Assembly (NCBI GenBank): GCA_039819085.1
Contig: JBCBSQ010000001.1
Coordinates: forward strand, 244,619-308,618
From: MED-G105 sp039819085
GTDB lineage: Bacteria > Pseudomonadota > Alphaproteobacteria > Caulobacterales > Parvularculaceae
Length of the DNA: 64,000 nt
Direction: 5' to 3'
Numbering within the stretch: the stretch's first letter is position 1; the number at the start of each line of letters is the position of its first letter. The translations under genes and the position numbers were made by a program. The notes under the pieces were generated by a model. It saw nothing but the letters and a program-made list of their open reading frames with translations, searched no databases and was not told where the DNA came from. Below, piece by piece: positions 43,237-51,731 of the stretch.

Positions 43237-43362
43237 GCTGATTTACTTTCATAAAGGTTAACCGCGTTAAGATGACTGAACGAATTGTCAGCGCGCTGAT
43301 TTGAAATCGACTAGTTGGATCATGGAGCGGTGAGGCCGCCGCCAGCACTAGGCGATCGGATA

Positions 43363-43392
43363 GAGTCCGAGACCTCTCCCATTAACTGATTC
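43363..43392. promoter_or_regulatory. two GANTC methylation sites between ctrA and mraZ
   Basis: GAGTC at 43363-43367 and GATTC at 43388-43392. GANTC is methylated by the cell-cycle methyltransferase CcrM, which in Caulobacter influences ctrA and ftsZ promoters. Two sites within 30 bases in a 521-base gap is suggestive only. Confidence 0.4.
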
Positions 43393-43678
43393 GCAACCAA
43401 CTCGCCCAAGTGTCGAAGCGGCATCCGTTGCGATGGCGAAACCAGCCCATCCGCGTTCCGCCGCGACCCATGCGCGCCTCGAAAGATCGGTTTGACGAGG
43501 CGCTGCTCTCCGTGATATCCCAAAAAATGTCTTAACATCCCAAAGTTGCCCGGCCTTGTCCGCGGCATCCAATGTCGCCCCAGAAGGGCGCGGCTGCGCG
43601 CTTTTGGCGCGTTGGGCGCTTTTTAGGGTTCCGATGTCGGCGCGGGGCGGCGCAGGCAAGGGGAGAGGCGAGAAGTGC

Positions 43679-44194
43679 ATGATCGTGTCCGCCGGCCGTT
43701 CGGGCGCGTCCTCTTTTCTGGGGACGCATACGAACAAAATCGACGCAAAAGGGCGAGTTCAAGCGCCTGCGGACTTTCGCAAAGCCCTCGATCTCGTCAG
43801 CTTCAATGGCTTTTTTTGCGTGCCCTCGCTGGAGGGCGATCATCTGGATTGCGGCGGGCCCGATTATATAGAGGGGCTGAAAGCAAGCATTGCGGCGCTC
43901 GACCCGTTCGATCCCGACCGTCGGGCGTTGGAGGTCGCGCTGCTGGGGCAGGCGCGACCTGTCACCTTCGATCAGGACGGGCGCTTCATTCTCCACAAAG
44001 AGCTTCGCGATCATGCCCAGATCGCCGATCGCGCGAAGTTTGTCGGGCTTGGCGATACGTTTCAGATCTGGCGGGACGACGGCGCGGACGAGATCATATC
44101 CGACCAGAAGGCCCGAGCGCGCGCAGCGCTTCGGCGTCTGCGCAATCCGGGCGTGACGCCTCCGAGCGGGGCGGAAGCGGAGGCGGGCTCGTGA
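43679..44194 (+). CDS. mraZ: division/cell wall cluster transcription factor MraZ
   Basis: A 171-residue protein with two SpoVT/AbrB-like halves: SSFLGTHTNKIDAKGRVQAP and ARPVTFDQDGRFILHKELRD, each with the conserved D-x-x-G-R core. MraZ is a DNA-binding regulator of the dcw operon. ATG 43679 gives the family N-terminus; an upstream frame (to 43556) is not needed. The length is slightly above the usual 150 because of a C-terminal tail. It overlaps rsmH by 4 bases (GTGA). Confidence 0.9.
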   Translation: MIVSAGRSGASSFLGTHTNKIDAKGRVQAPADFRKALDLVSFNGFFCVPSLEGDHLDCGGPDYIEGLKASIAALDPFDPDRRALEVALLGQARPVTFDQDGRFILHKELRDHAQIADRAKFVGLGDTFQIWRDDGADEIISDQKARARAALRRLRNPGVTPPSGAEAEAGS

Positions 44195-45219
44195 CGATCG
44201 GCTTCGGTTCCAGTGCGCCGGCCCCGCATGCGCCGGTGATGCTGAAAGAGGTAATCGCCGCCCTTGAGCCGTCGGCGGGAGACGTCTTTATCGACGCGAC
44301 GCTCGGCGCCGGCGGGTATGCGCGGGCGATGCTCGACGCCGGCGTGCGGGTGCTGGGGTTTGATCGTGACCCGACGGCGATCGCCCGCGCCAGTAATTGG
44401 TCCCGTCCTTATGGCGATCAGTTCACCGCCATTCATGCGCCTTTTGGGGATCTTGAAGATGAGCTTCGCCGCCTTGATGCGCCATTGCTTGACGGAGCGG
44501 CGTTTGATCTTGGCGTTTCCTCAATGCAATTCGATGAACCTGAGCGCGGGTTTTCGTTCCGCGCGGAAGGGCCGCTTTCCATGCGCATGGACGGCGGGCG
44601 TCCGAACGCGGCGGACGTGGTTAATCAGGCGAGTGCTGAAGACCTTGCCGCGGTTTTGAAGCTATTTGGAGAAGAGCGCTTCGCCGGACGGATCGCCAGG
44701 GCGATCGTCGCGGCCCGATCGGAAGCGCCGATTGAGACAACGGTCAGGCTTTCTGAGATTGTCGAGGCCGCCCAGCCGAAGGGGCCGCCAAACCGAATTC
44801 ATCCTGCGACCCGGACGTTTCAAGCGCTTCGTATTTTTGTGAATGACGAGCTTGGGCAATTGGCGCGCGCTTTGTCCGCCTGCGAACGGGCGCTAGCGCC
44901 TGGTGGGCGGCTTGTTGTGGTGACCTTTCATTCCCTCGAAGACAGGATCGTGAAGCGCTTTATCGCCGCTCACGCCGGCGGCGCTGGCGGGCGAGGCTCG
45001 CGGCACGCGCCCATCGCGGTTGCAGCAGAGCCTAGCTTCGAGCCGCTTTACAAAAAGCCGATTACCCCGAGCGAAACCGAAGTCGCCGCTAACCCCCGCG
45101 CGCGTTCTGCGAAGCTAAGGGCGGCGCGGCGCACGAGCGCGGCGCCATTGCGGGTGGATCCCTCAGCCTTTTATTCGCCGCCCCGCGCGCCCGATCTCGA
45201 CACTTATTGGAGCAACTAG
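44191..45219 (+). CDS. rsmH: 16S rRNA m4C1402 methyltransferase RsmH
   Basis: A 342-residue SAM-dependent methyltransferase acting on C1402 of 16S rRNA. It opens with APHAPVMLKEVIAAL, then FIDATLGAGGYARAML (SAM motif), LLDGAAFDLGVSSMQFDEPERGFSFR, HPATRTFQALRIFVNDELG and VVTFHSLEDRIVKRF. The GTG at 44191 overlaps the mraZ stop by 4 bases; the longer frame from 43675 covers mraZ in a different frame and is not coding. Confidence 0.93.
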   Translation: MTIGFGSSAPAPHAPVMLKEVIAALEPSAGDVFIDATLGAGGYARAMLDAGVRVLGFDRDPTAIARASNWSRPYGDQFTAIHAPFGDLEDELRRLDAPLLDGAAFDLGVSSMQFDEPERGFSFRAEGPLSMRMDGGRPNAADVVNQASAEDLAAVLKLFGEERFAGRIARAIVAARSEAPIETTVRLSEIVEAAQPKGPPNRIHPATRTFQALRIFVNDELGQLARALSACERALAPGGRLVVVTFHSLEDRIVKRFIAAHAGGAGGRGSRHAPIAVAAEPSFEPLYKKPITPSETEVAANPRARSAKLRAARRTSAAPLRVDPSAFYSPPRAPDLDTYWSN

Positions 45220-45221
45220 AA

Positions 45222-45614
45222 ATGCGCCTTTCACTGATTATCCTATGTATTGTGTTGTTTGCCGCCGCGGCCGGACGGTATCGCGCAGAGGCGAGCTTGA
45301 GGGCGGTGGAGCGGGAGGTCGCCCTGCTGGAGGCGGAACGGGTCGCCAAAGGGCGCGCAATCCAGATGCTGCGCGCGGAGATCGCGTCTTTGGAAAATCC
45401 TGATCGGCTCGCGCGGCTTGCGCAAGCGCACACTACGCTGGAGCCGCTGTCTAGCGCCCAGTTTCTGACAGCGGATGACTTTCTACTCGCTCTTGGCGAT
45501 CCTTCGCCGAATGATACAGCAGAGATCGAAAACTTTGGCGGCGACCTTGGCGCGCCGTCGCGCGTTTCAGCGCCGACCGCTGTCGCTTCCGCCGCGCCGC
45601 CTGCGCTGAATTGA
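45222..45614 (+). CDS. ftsL: cell division protein FtsL
   Basis: A 130-residue bitopic protein. MRLSLIILCIVLFAAAAGRY is the membrane helix; a coiled-coil follows (LRAVEREVALLEAERVAKGR, IQMLRAEIASLENPDRLARL), then a tail rich in Ala and Pro. FtsL works with FtsB and FtsQ to activate FtsWI. ATG 45222 lies 2 bases past the rsmH stop and has GGAG 9 bases upstream. The gene position between rsmH and ftsI supports the call, since sequence conservation is low. Confidence 0.85.
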   Translation: MRLSLIILCIVLFAAAAGRYRAEASLRAVEREVALLEAERVAKGRAIQMLRAEIASLENPDRLARLAQAHTTLEPLSSAQFLTADDFLLALGDPSPNDTAEIENFGGDLGAPSRVSAPTAVASAAPPALN

Positions 45615-45690
45615 TCGCAGAGCGGCCCGGACGGGGAAGCCGTCAGGTGATGCGGGAATATAGAAGATTGGAAAGGCTGCGCGAACGCCG

Positions 45691-47496
45691 ATGCTGACAC
45701 AACGCATTACCGCGCGACTGGCGCGTCGGCTAGGTCGTCGCCCCGTTCCGACCCGGCGCGTCCTTTATTCGAATGACGCGAACCAGACGGCGGGCGCCGA
45801 TAGGGAGCCGCTGCCGTCCGCCGTGCGGTCGGCGCGACGGGACGGAGGGGCGAGGCGCCGTATTCAGCTTTGCGCTGGCGCTTTTCTCGCGGCGTTTTCG
45901 ATCCTTGCGGTTCGCGCGTTTTCCATAGCGACGGATGCGGAGCTTCGCGCTGAAGCCGCAGTCGCCCGTGAACTGCAGGCGGGGCCGCGACCTGAAATCG
46001 TCGATCGCAATGGCGTCCTGCTGGCGGCCAACCTGCCGATGCGCGGGATCGAAGTGGCGGGTCCGGAAGTTTGGGACGCGGAGGAGACGGTTCGGCGGAT
46101 AGCCTGGGTCGCGCCGCAGGTCGATCGCGAATGGCTTCATGGGCGGCTTGCGGAACGTAAGTACGCAAGCGTCCCGCAACCGATTTCTCCCGCCCAGGAA
46201 CGCGCCTTGTTCGAAATGGGTCTGCCCGGAGTGACCTTTGTTGACCGCGCCAAGCGATACTATCCGCAAAAGGACCTTGCTAGCCACCTGATTGGTCGCG
46301 CTGCGCCGGGACAGGGCGGGATCGAAGGCCTTGAAGCGGCGCTAGACGCTACGTCAGCGGTTGGCGGCGATGGCCGAGCCTTGCGGGCGTCAATTGACGT
46401 GCGCGTGCAGCAGGCCCTGGAGTTTGAGCTGGGGAGCGCAATGACGCGCTTCAACGCGAAGGCGGCCTGGGGCGGGGTGATTGACGTCGAGACCGGCGAA
46501 ATGATCGCAATGGCCAGTCTGCCGGACTTTGATCCCAACCGCCCGGGCGAACGCGCCAAAGCTACGCTCAGCAATCACTTCGTACACGACAATTATGAGC
46601 TTGGGTCGATCTTTAAGGTGTTCACCGCCGCCGCCGCGTATGACGCCGGCCTTGCCGACGAAGAAACCCAATACGACGCGCGCGCGCCGCTTGAAGTGGC
46701 GGACTGGACGATCCGCGACTATCACGGTGAAAATCGCGTGCTCACGTTTGGCGAAGTTGTGCGCCATTCGTCGAACATCGGCGCGGCGATGATGGCCGCC
46801 GACTTGAAGCCGCGCGGCCTGAAATCGGCGCTCGGTCGGCTCGGTCTGCTGGATCGATTGCCGATCCCATTGATTGAGCGCAGCGCGCCGCTCTTGCCTC
46901 AGAAATGGGGGCCGGTGGAAACTGCCACAATCGCGTATGGCCACGGCCTGGCGGTGACGCCGCTGCATGCGCTTTCCGCGTTCGCCGCGGTTGTGAATGG
47001 CGGCGTATATCGTACGCCTGTCTTTGTCGCCGCCGCCGATGCGTCGCGGTCAGGGCGGCGCGTGTTTGCGGAGGAAACGAGCGTCTCCATGCGACGGGTC
47101 TTGCGGTCGGTCATTACGGAGGGGACGGCGTCCAAGGCCGACGCGTCCGGCTACTATGCAATCGGCAAGACCGGCACCGCGGAGAAGGCGATGAAGGGCG
47201 GGTATTCGAAGCGCGAAAAGGTGACGAGTTTCGTCGGCGCGTTTCCCGGTTATGCGCCACGCTATGCGGTGCTCGTCTCGCTTGATGATCCGCAGCCTGC
47301 CGAAGGCGACTGGGGGCATTCTGAAGCCGGCTGGAATGCGGCGCCGACATTCGCCCGCGTGGTGGAGCGCATCGGGCCTCTTCTCAAAGTCCCGCCGGCG
47401 ACGCCGACTGCGGATCCGACCGTTGAGGCGATGCTCTTCAATCGGCCGGGGCGCGGGCGAACGCGTCTCAGCGCGAATGACCGGAGCGCGCGGTGA
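45691..47496 (+). CDS. ftsI: septal transpeptidase FtsI (PBP3)
   Basis: A 601-residue class B penicillin-binding protein. An N-terminal basic tail and membrane helix (about 57-75) precede the dimerisation domain and the transpeptidase domain, with the serine motif ELGSIFKVF (SxxK), HSSNIG (SxN) and GKTGTAEKA (KTG). It crosslinks septal peptidoglycan with FtsW. The N-terminal tail (about 55 residues) is longer than in E. coli. A 76-base gap separates it from ftsL; murE overlaps its stop by 4 bases. Confidence 0.94.
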   Translation: MLTQRITARLARRLGRRPVPTRRVLYSNDANQTAGADREPLPSAVRSARRDGGARRRIQLCAGAFLAAFSILAVRAFSIATDAELRAEAAVARELQAGPRPEIVDRNGVLLAANLPMRGIEVAGPEVWDAEETVRRIAWVAPQVDREWLHGRLAERKYASVPQPISPAQERALFEMGLPGVTFVDRAKRYYPQKDLASHLIGRAAPGQGGIEGLEAALDATSAVGGDGRALRASIDVRVQQALEFELGSAMTRFNAKAAWGGVIDVETGEMIAMASLPDFDPNRPGERAKATLSNHFVHDNYELGSIFKVFTAAAAYDAGLADEETQYDARAPLEVADWTIRDYHGENRVLTFGEVVRHSSNIGAAMMAADLKPRGLKSALGRLGLLDRLPIPLIERSAPLLPQKWGPVETATIAYGHGLAVTPLHALSAFAAVVNGGVYRTPVFVAAADASRSGRRVFAEETSVSMRRVLRSVITEGTASKADASGYYAIGKTGTAEKAMKGGYSKREKVTSFVGAFPGYAPRYAVLVSLDDPQPAEGDWGHSEAGWNAAPTFARVVERIGPLLKVPPATPTADPTVEAMLFNRPGRGRTRLSANDRSAR

Positions 47497-48968
47497 AGCT
47501 ATCAGAGCTCCTTGCGCGCAATTGCCATCCGGACCCGGACATTTCCGGCTTGACGGCGGACAGCCGTCGCGTTGCGCCTGGCGTTTTGTTCGGGGCGTTC
47601 AAGGGCGTCGACGCGGACGGGGCGGCGTTCATCGATGACGCCGTCGCGCGCGGCGCCGCCGCCATCCTCGCCGTGACTGATGTCGCCGCAAAGCGCGCCA
47701 CGGAGTTCGAAGAAAAGGGCGTTGCGGTCGTTGGCGACGACGAGCCGCGGCGCGCATTTGCGAAGGCGGCCGCCCGCCTCTATGGGCCGCGTCCTGAAAA
47801 GGCGGTCGGCGTCACGGGCACAAACGGCAAGACGTCGACAGCCTGGTTCGCCGCCGGGGTTTGGGCGAGGCTCGGGCGCGCATCCGGGTCCATCGGCACG
47901 CTCGGCGCGCTGGCGCCGGGTTTCGAGCGCGCGCTTGGGATGACGACGCCGGAGCCGGCGCTTCTGCACCAGACACTGCGGGACATGGCTACAGCGGGCG
48001 TTGATCGCGTGGCTATCGAAGCCTCGAGCCATGGGCTCGCCCAGTTCCGGGTTGACGGGGTTGCGTTCGACGCCGCCGCGTTCACGAACATCACGCAAGA
48101 TCACCTCGACTATCATCCGACGTTTGCGGATTATGAAGCCGCGAAGCGCCGGCTGTTTGAGGCGTGCGTTGTCGAGGGCGGCGTTGCGGTGATCTCCATG
48201 GATGGGGCGGGCGCTGACCGGATGCGCGCCGCCGCCTCCGAAAGGGGCCTCGCGACCGTCGAGACGGGCCGGACCGGACGCGACATCCGCCTCGCGCGCG
48301 TCGACGCGCGCGTGGACGGATTGTCCGCAGCCGCTGAGATTGACGACCGCACCATTGAATTTTCCATGCCATGCATTGGCGCATTCCAGGTGGAGAATGC
48401 GTTGACCGCCGCCGCGCTCGCGGCGAGCGTTGAGGATGAGCGTCCCTACGCTGACGCGGTGCTAGCGCTTGACGGTCTGGCCGCCCCGCCAGGGCGGATG
48501 CAGAAAGCGGCCGAGGTCAATGGCGCAGCGGCCTATGTTGACTATGCGCATACGCCCGATGCGCTTGAAACAGCGCTTTCGGCGGCGCGCGCGCACGCTC
48601 GGCGCCGGCTTGTCGTGATCATCGGCGCCGGCGGCGACCGCGACAGGGCGAAACGCCCGCTGATGGGCGCGGCCGCGGCGGGCGGCGCTGATATTGTGAT
48701 CGTGACTGATGATAATCCGCGCTCAGAGGACCCGGCGTCGATCCGGCGCGATTTAATCGCAGGCGCGCCCGGCGCGCTGGAAATTGGCGATCGCGAAGAG
48801 GCGGTCATCAAGGCCGTCTCGATGCTCGAGGCGGGCGATCTCTTGATCGTGGCTGGAAAGGGCCATGAAACCGGCCAAATCGTCGGTGAAGAAGTCCGGC
48901 CGTTTGATGACCGCGCCGCCGTGGTCGCGGCGGCTGAAGCGGCTGGCGGAAAGGCGGAGGCGTATTGA
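47493..48968 (+). CDS. murE: UDP-MurNAc-tripeptide synthetase MurE (meso-DAP ligase)
   Basis: A 491-residue Mur ligase. ATP site GVTGTNGKTSTAW, domain-three substrate motif TDDNPRSED containing DNPR, which marks meso-diaminopimelate as the amino acid added. The GTG at 47493 overlaps the ftsI stop by 4 bases. It catalyses the third amino-acid addition in cytoplasmic peptidoglycan precursor synthesis. Confidence 0.94.
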   Translation: MKLSELLARNCHPDPDISGLTADSRRVAPGVLFGAFKGVDADGAAFIDDAVARGAAAILAVTDVAAKRATEFEEKGVAVVGDDEPRRAFAKAAARLYGPRPEKAVGVTGTNGKTSTAWFAAGVWARLGRASGSIGTLGALAPGFERALGMTTPEPALLHQTLRDMATAGVDRVAIEASSHGLAQFRVDGVAFDAAAFTNITQDHLDYHPTFADYEAAKRRLFEACVVEGGVAVISMDGAGADRMRAAASERGLATVETGRTGRDIRLARVDARVDGLSAAAEIDDRTIEFSMPCIGAFQVENALTAAALAASVEDERPYADAVLALDGLAAPPGRMQKAAEVNGAAAYVDYAHTPDALETALSAARAHARRRLVVIIGAGGDRDRAKRPLMGAAAAGGADIVIVTDDNPRSEDPASIRRDLIAGAPGALEIGDREEAVIKAVSMLEAGDLLIVAGKGHETGQIVGEEVRPFDDRAAVVAAAEAAGGKAEAY

Positions 48969-48970
48969 CG

Positions 48971-50500
48971 ATGGGCGAAGTGAGTGTCGCGAAGCCGCGC
49001 GCGCCGTTGTGGACAGCGTACGAAGCCGCCGCAGCGACTGGTGGCGCCTTGTGCATCAGGCCCTCGAAGGGCGCGCGTGACAGCGAAGGCCGTTGGCCTG
49101 CTGAGGAATGGGCCGCGAGCGGCCTGTCGATCGATACGCGATCATTGAAACCAGGCGAGGTTTTCGTCGCGCTCAAGGATGCGCGTGACGGCCATGATTT
49201 TCTCGCCAGCGCGTTTGAAAACGGCGCGTCCGCAGCGCTCGTCTCAAGAATTGCGGACGCCGCGCCGATCGATGCGCCGCTTCTGGTCGTGCCGGACGTG
49301 ATGGCTGGGCTCCATGACCTTGCCGCCGCGGCCCGAAGGCGCAATTTCGGCAAGCGCGTCGCCATAACGGGGAGCGCTGGCAAGACGTCCACCAAGGAAA
49401 TGATGCGCGTCGTCCTGTCCGGCTTCGGCGCCACGCATGCGCCGGACAAGAGCCTCAACAACCATATTGGGGTGCCGCTGACGCTTGCTCGCATGCCCAT
49501 GGCGACGGACTTCGGCGTCTTTGAGATCGGCATGAACCACGCCGGCGAAATCACGCCGCTGTCGCGACTCGTAAAGCCGCACGTCACGGTCATCACCACA
49601 GTCGGCGAGGCGCATCTTGAGAACTTCGAAAACGTCGAAGGCATCGCTCGGGCGAAAGCGGAAATCATGCTCGGTCTGGAGCCGGGCGGCGCGGCGATCC
49701 TGCCGATCGACAACCAGCACTTCGATTTTCTGCTTGAGCGGGCGCGTGAGGCGGGTGTTGAGCGCATTGTGACATTCGGCGAAAACGCCCGCGCTGACGT
49801 TCGGCTTCTCGACTATCAGACCGACGGCGTTACGGGTCGCGCAGCGGCCTTCGCCGGCGGCGAGCGGCTTAAGCTCAACATTGGCGCGCCGGGCAAACAC
49901 CATGCGATGAACGCCATGACCGTCCTCGCCGCCGCGATTGAATTCGGCCTGCCTGTAGCGGAAGCGGCGGCGCGCCTTGAGCGCTTCGGCGCAGGCGGCG
50001 GGCGCGGCGCGCAGCGACGCATCGATCTTGGCGACGGTCGACGGGTGACGGTGCTCGATGAAAGCTACAACGCCAATCCCGCTTCCGCGCGCGCCGCGAT
50101 CGCGCTTCTTGGCGCGATGGCGCGCGCTCCAGAAGGACGGAAGATCGTGGTGCTTGGCGACATGCTGGAGCTCGGCCCCGACGCGCCGGCGCTTCATGCG
50201 GGGCTTGCCGATGCGTTAGTTGCGGCGGGCGTCGACCAGGTCTATTCGGCGGGATCGCTTGCGAAGAACCTTGTCGACGCGGCGCCGGCGGCGATGAGGG
50301 CGCGCGCCGCGCCTGACGTTGACGCGCTTCTCGCCGACTTCGTAGCCGACCTGCGCGACGGCGACATCGTGATGGTCAAGGGATCGAACGCGTCTAAGGT
50401 CTCTCGCATCGTCGATGCGCTGAACGCTGCTGACGTCTCGCCGTCTTCACAAGGCCATGCGGCGGGCGCCGAGTCGTCCGCCGCGCGCCGTTTCGTCTAA
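48971..50500 (+). CDS. murF: UDP-MurNAc-tripeptide-D-Ala-D-Ala ligase MurF
   Basis: A 509-residue Mur ligase that completes the pentapeptide. ATP site ITGSAGKTSTKEMM, then APDKSLNNHIGVPLTLA and FEIGMNHAGEI, and VLDESYNANPAS in domain three. ATG 48971 has GGAGG 10 bases upstream and lies 2 bases past the murE stop; a TTG at 48965 overlapping that stop is an alternative start. It comes before mraY in the usual order. Confidence 0.93.
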   Translation: MGEVSVAKPRAPLWTAYEAAAATGGALCIRPSKGARDSEGRWPAEEWAASGLSIDTRSLKPGEVFVALKDARDGHDFLASAFENGASAALVSRIADAAPIDAPLLVVPDVMAGLHDLAAAARRRNFGKRVAITGSAGKTSTKEMMRVVLSGFGATHAPDKSLNNHIGVPLTLARMPMATDFGVFEIGMNHAGEITPLSRLVKPHVTVITTVGEAHLENFENVEGIARAKAEIMLGLEPGGAAILPIDNQHFDFLLERAREAGVERIVTFGENARADVRLLDYQTDGVTGRAAAFAGGERLKLNIGAPGKHHAMNAMTVLAAAIEFGLPVAEAAARLERFGAGGGRGAQRRIDLGDGRRVTVLDESYNANPASARAAIALLGAMARAPEGRKIVVLGDMLELGPDAPALHAGLADALVAAGVDQVYSAGSLAKNLVDAAPAAMRARAAPDVDALLADFVADLRDGDIVMVKGSNASKVSRIVDALNAADVSPSSQGHAAGAESSAARRFV

Positions 50501-50539
50501 CCGGCGGTTCTTCCGTCGCTCGAAAAGTCTGTCCGTTTG

Positions 50540-51673
50540 ATGCTCTACGCGCTGCTCACGCCCTACGCCGACAGTTTCCAGCTGTTCAACGTCTTCCGTT
50601 ACCTGACATTTCGGACTGGCGGCGCGATTGTCACCGCCCTTTTGATCTCTTTCGTCTTTGGTCCGTCATTGATCCGGTGGATGCGACGCAAACAGGGCAA
50701 GGGCCAGCCGATCCGCAAGGACGGGCCGCAGACGCACATCATTGAAAAGGCCGGCACCCCGACAATGGGCGGCGTGCTTATTCTGTTTTCAATGACGGTG
50801 GCGACGTTTCTCTGGGCCCGTCTCGACAATCCGTTTGTCTGGATCGTGATGGGGGTGACGCTGAGCTATGGCGCGCTCGGCTTCATCGATGACTATTTGA
50901 AAGTGACCAAGCAGACCGCGGATGGCGTCGTCGGCAGCCTGAAACTGATTGTCCAGTTCGCGATCGCGCTTCTCGCAGGGTACTATTGCATGGATATCCT
51001 GGCGGCGAATCCATCAGCGCCGCCAGGAATCGCGACGTCGGTCGGCGTGCCTTTTTTTCCGGTGCGTCTGTTCGAGGACTGGTTCGGCGCGCCGGGCGTC
51101 CCTCTCGGTCTTCTGATCATTCCTTTCGCCGCCTTTGTGATCGTTGGCGCATCGAACACGGTGAATCTCACTGATGGGCTGGACGGCCTCGCGACCGTGC
51201 CTGTGATGATCGCGGCGGCCGCTTACGGCCTGATTGTCTATCTCGTCGGCAATGCGATTTATGCCTCTTACCTCGGCGTGCCGTTCGTGCCGGGCGCTGG
51301 CGAACTCGCGGTCATTTGCGGCGCGATCATTGGCGCCGGGCTTGGCTTTTTGTGGTTCAACGCGCCGCCAGCGGCGATCTTCATGGGCGACACCGGGTCG
51401 CTCGCCCTTGGCGGCGCGATCGGGTCCATCGCCGTTGCGGCGAAGCACGAAATCGTCCTCGCCATCGTGGGCGGCCTTTTCGTGTTGGAGGGCCTATCGG
51501 TGATGGTTCAGATCGCGTCCTTCAAACTGACGGGGAAGCGCGTCTTCAGAATGGCGCCTATCCACCATCATTTTGAACAGTTGGGTTGGAAGGAATCGAC
51601 CATTGTCATCCGGTTCTGGATCATCGCAGTTATATTGGCGCTGATTGGCCTGTCGACATTGAAACTGCGTTGA
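50540..51673 (+). CDS. mraY: phospho-MurNAc-pentapeptide transferase MraY
   Basis: A 377-residue polytopic enzyme with about ten membrane helices that makes lipid I. Typical motifs are QPIRKDGPQTHIIEKAGTPTMGG, GFIDDYLKV (the Asp pair), NTVNLTDGLDGLA, FMGDTGSLALGG and HHHFEQLGWKE near the end. ATG 50540 is preferred to the adjoining TTG 50537. Nearly all conserved charged loops are intact. Confidence 0.95.
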   Translation: MLYALLTPYADSFQLFNVFRYLTFRTGGAIVTALLISFVFGPSLIRWMRRKQGKGQPIRKDGPQTHIIEKAGTPTMGGVLILFSMTVATFLWARLDNPFVWIVMGVTLSYGALGFIDDYLKVTKQTADGVVGSLKLIVQFAIALLAGYYCMDILAANPSAPPGIATSVGVPFFPVRLFEDWFGAPGVPLGLLIIPFAAFVIVGASNTVNLTDGLDGLATVPVMIAAAAYGLIVYLVGNAIYASYLGVPFVPGAGELAVICGAIIGAGLGFLWFNAPPAAIFMGDTGSLALGGAIGSIAVAAKHEIVLAIVGGLFVLEGLSVMVQIASFKLTGKRVFRMAPIHHHFEQLGWKESTIVIRFWIIAVILALIGLSTLKLR

Positions 51674-51731
51674 TTGTTGCGCCGCGGTAGTTGGAAAGCC
51701 GCGGTGATTGGGAAGTTGCGGTGAGGGCGGA

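Larger units (their letters stand above)
43158..43678. other. shared control region of ctrA and the dcw cluster
   Basis: A 521-base divergent gap without a supported gene. It should hold the ctrA promoters (toward the left) and the dcw promoter (toward the right). It contains the CtrA-type and GANTC sites listed separately. I looked for MraZ operators, which are TGGG repeats spaced about 10 bases; two GGG triplets near 43610-43630 are 12 bases apart and do not fit. Confidence 0.5.

Noticed and set aside
43258..43270. TTAA-N5-TTAA as a CtrA box
   Set aside because: The spacing is 5 bases instead of 7, so I list it only as an imperfect neighbour of the better site.
43610..43635. MraZ operator repeats before mraZ
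   Set aside because: Only two GGG triplets, 12 bases apart; MraZ sites have several TGGG copies about 10 bases apart.
48808..50197. long minus-strand frames opposite murE and murF
   Set aside because: Antisense to clearly functional Mur ligases; low-complexity composition.
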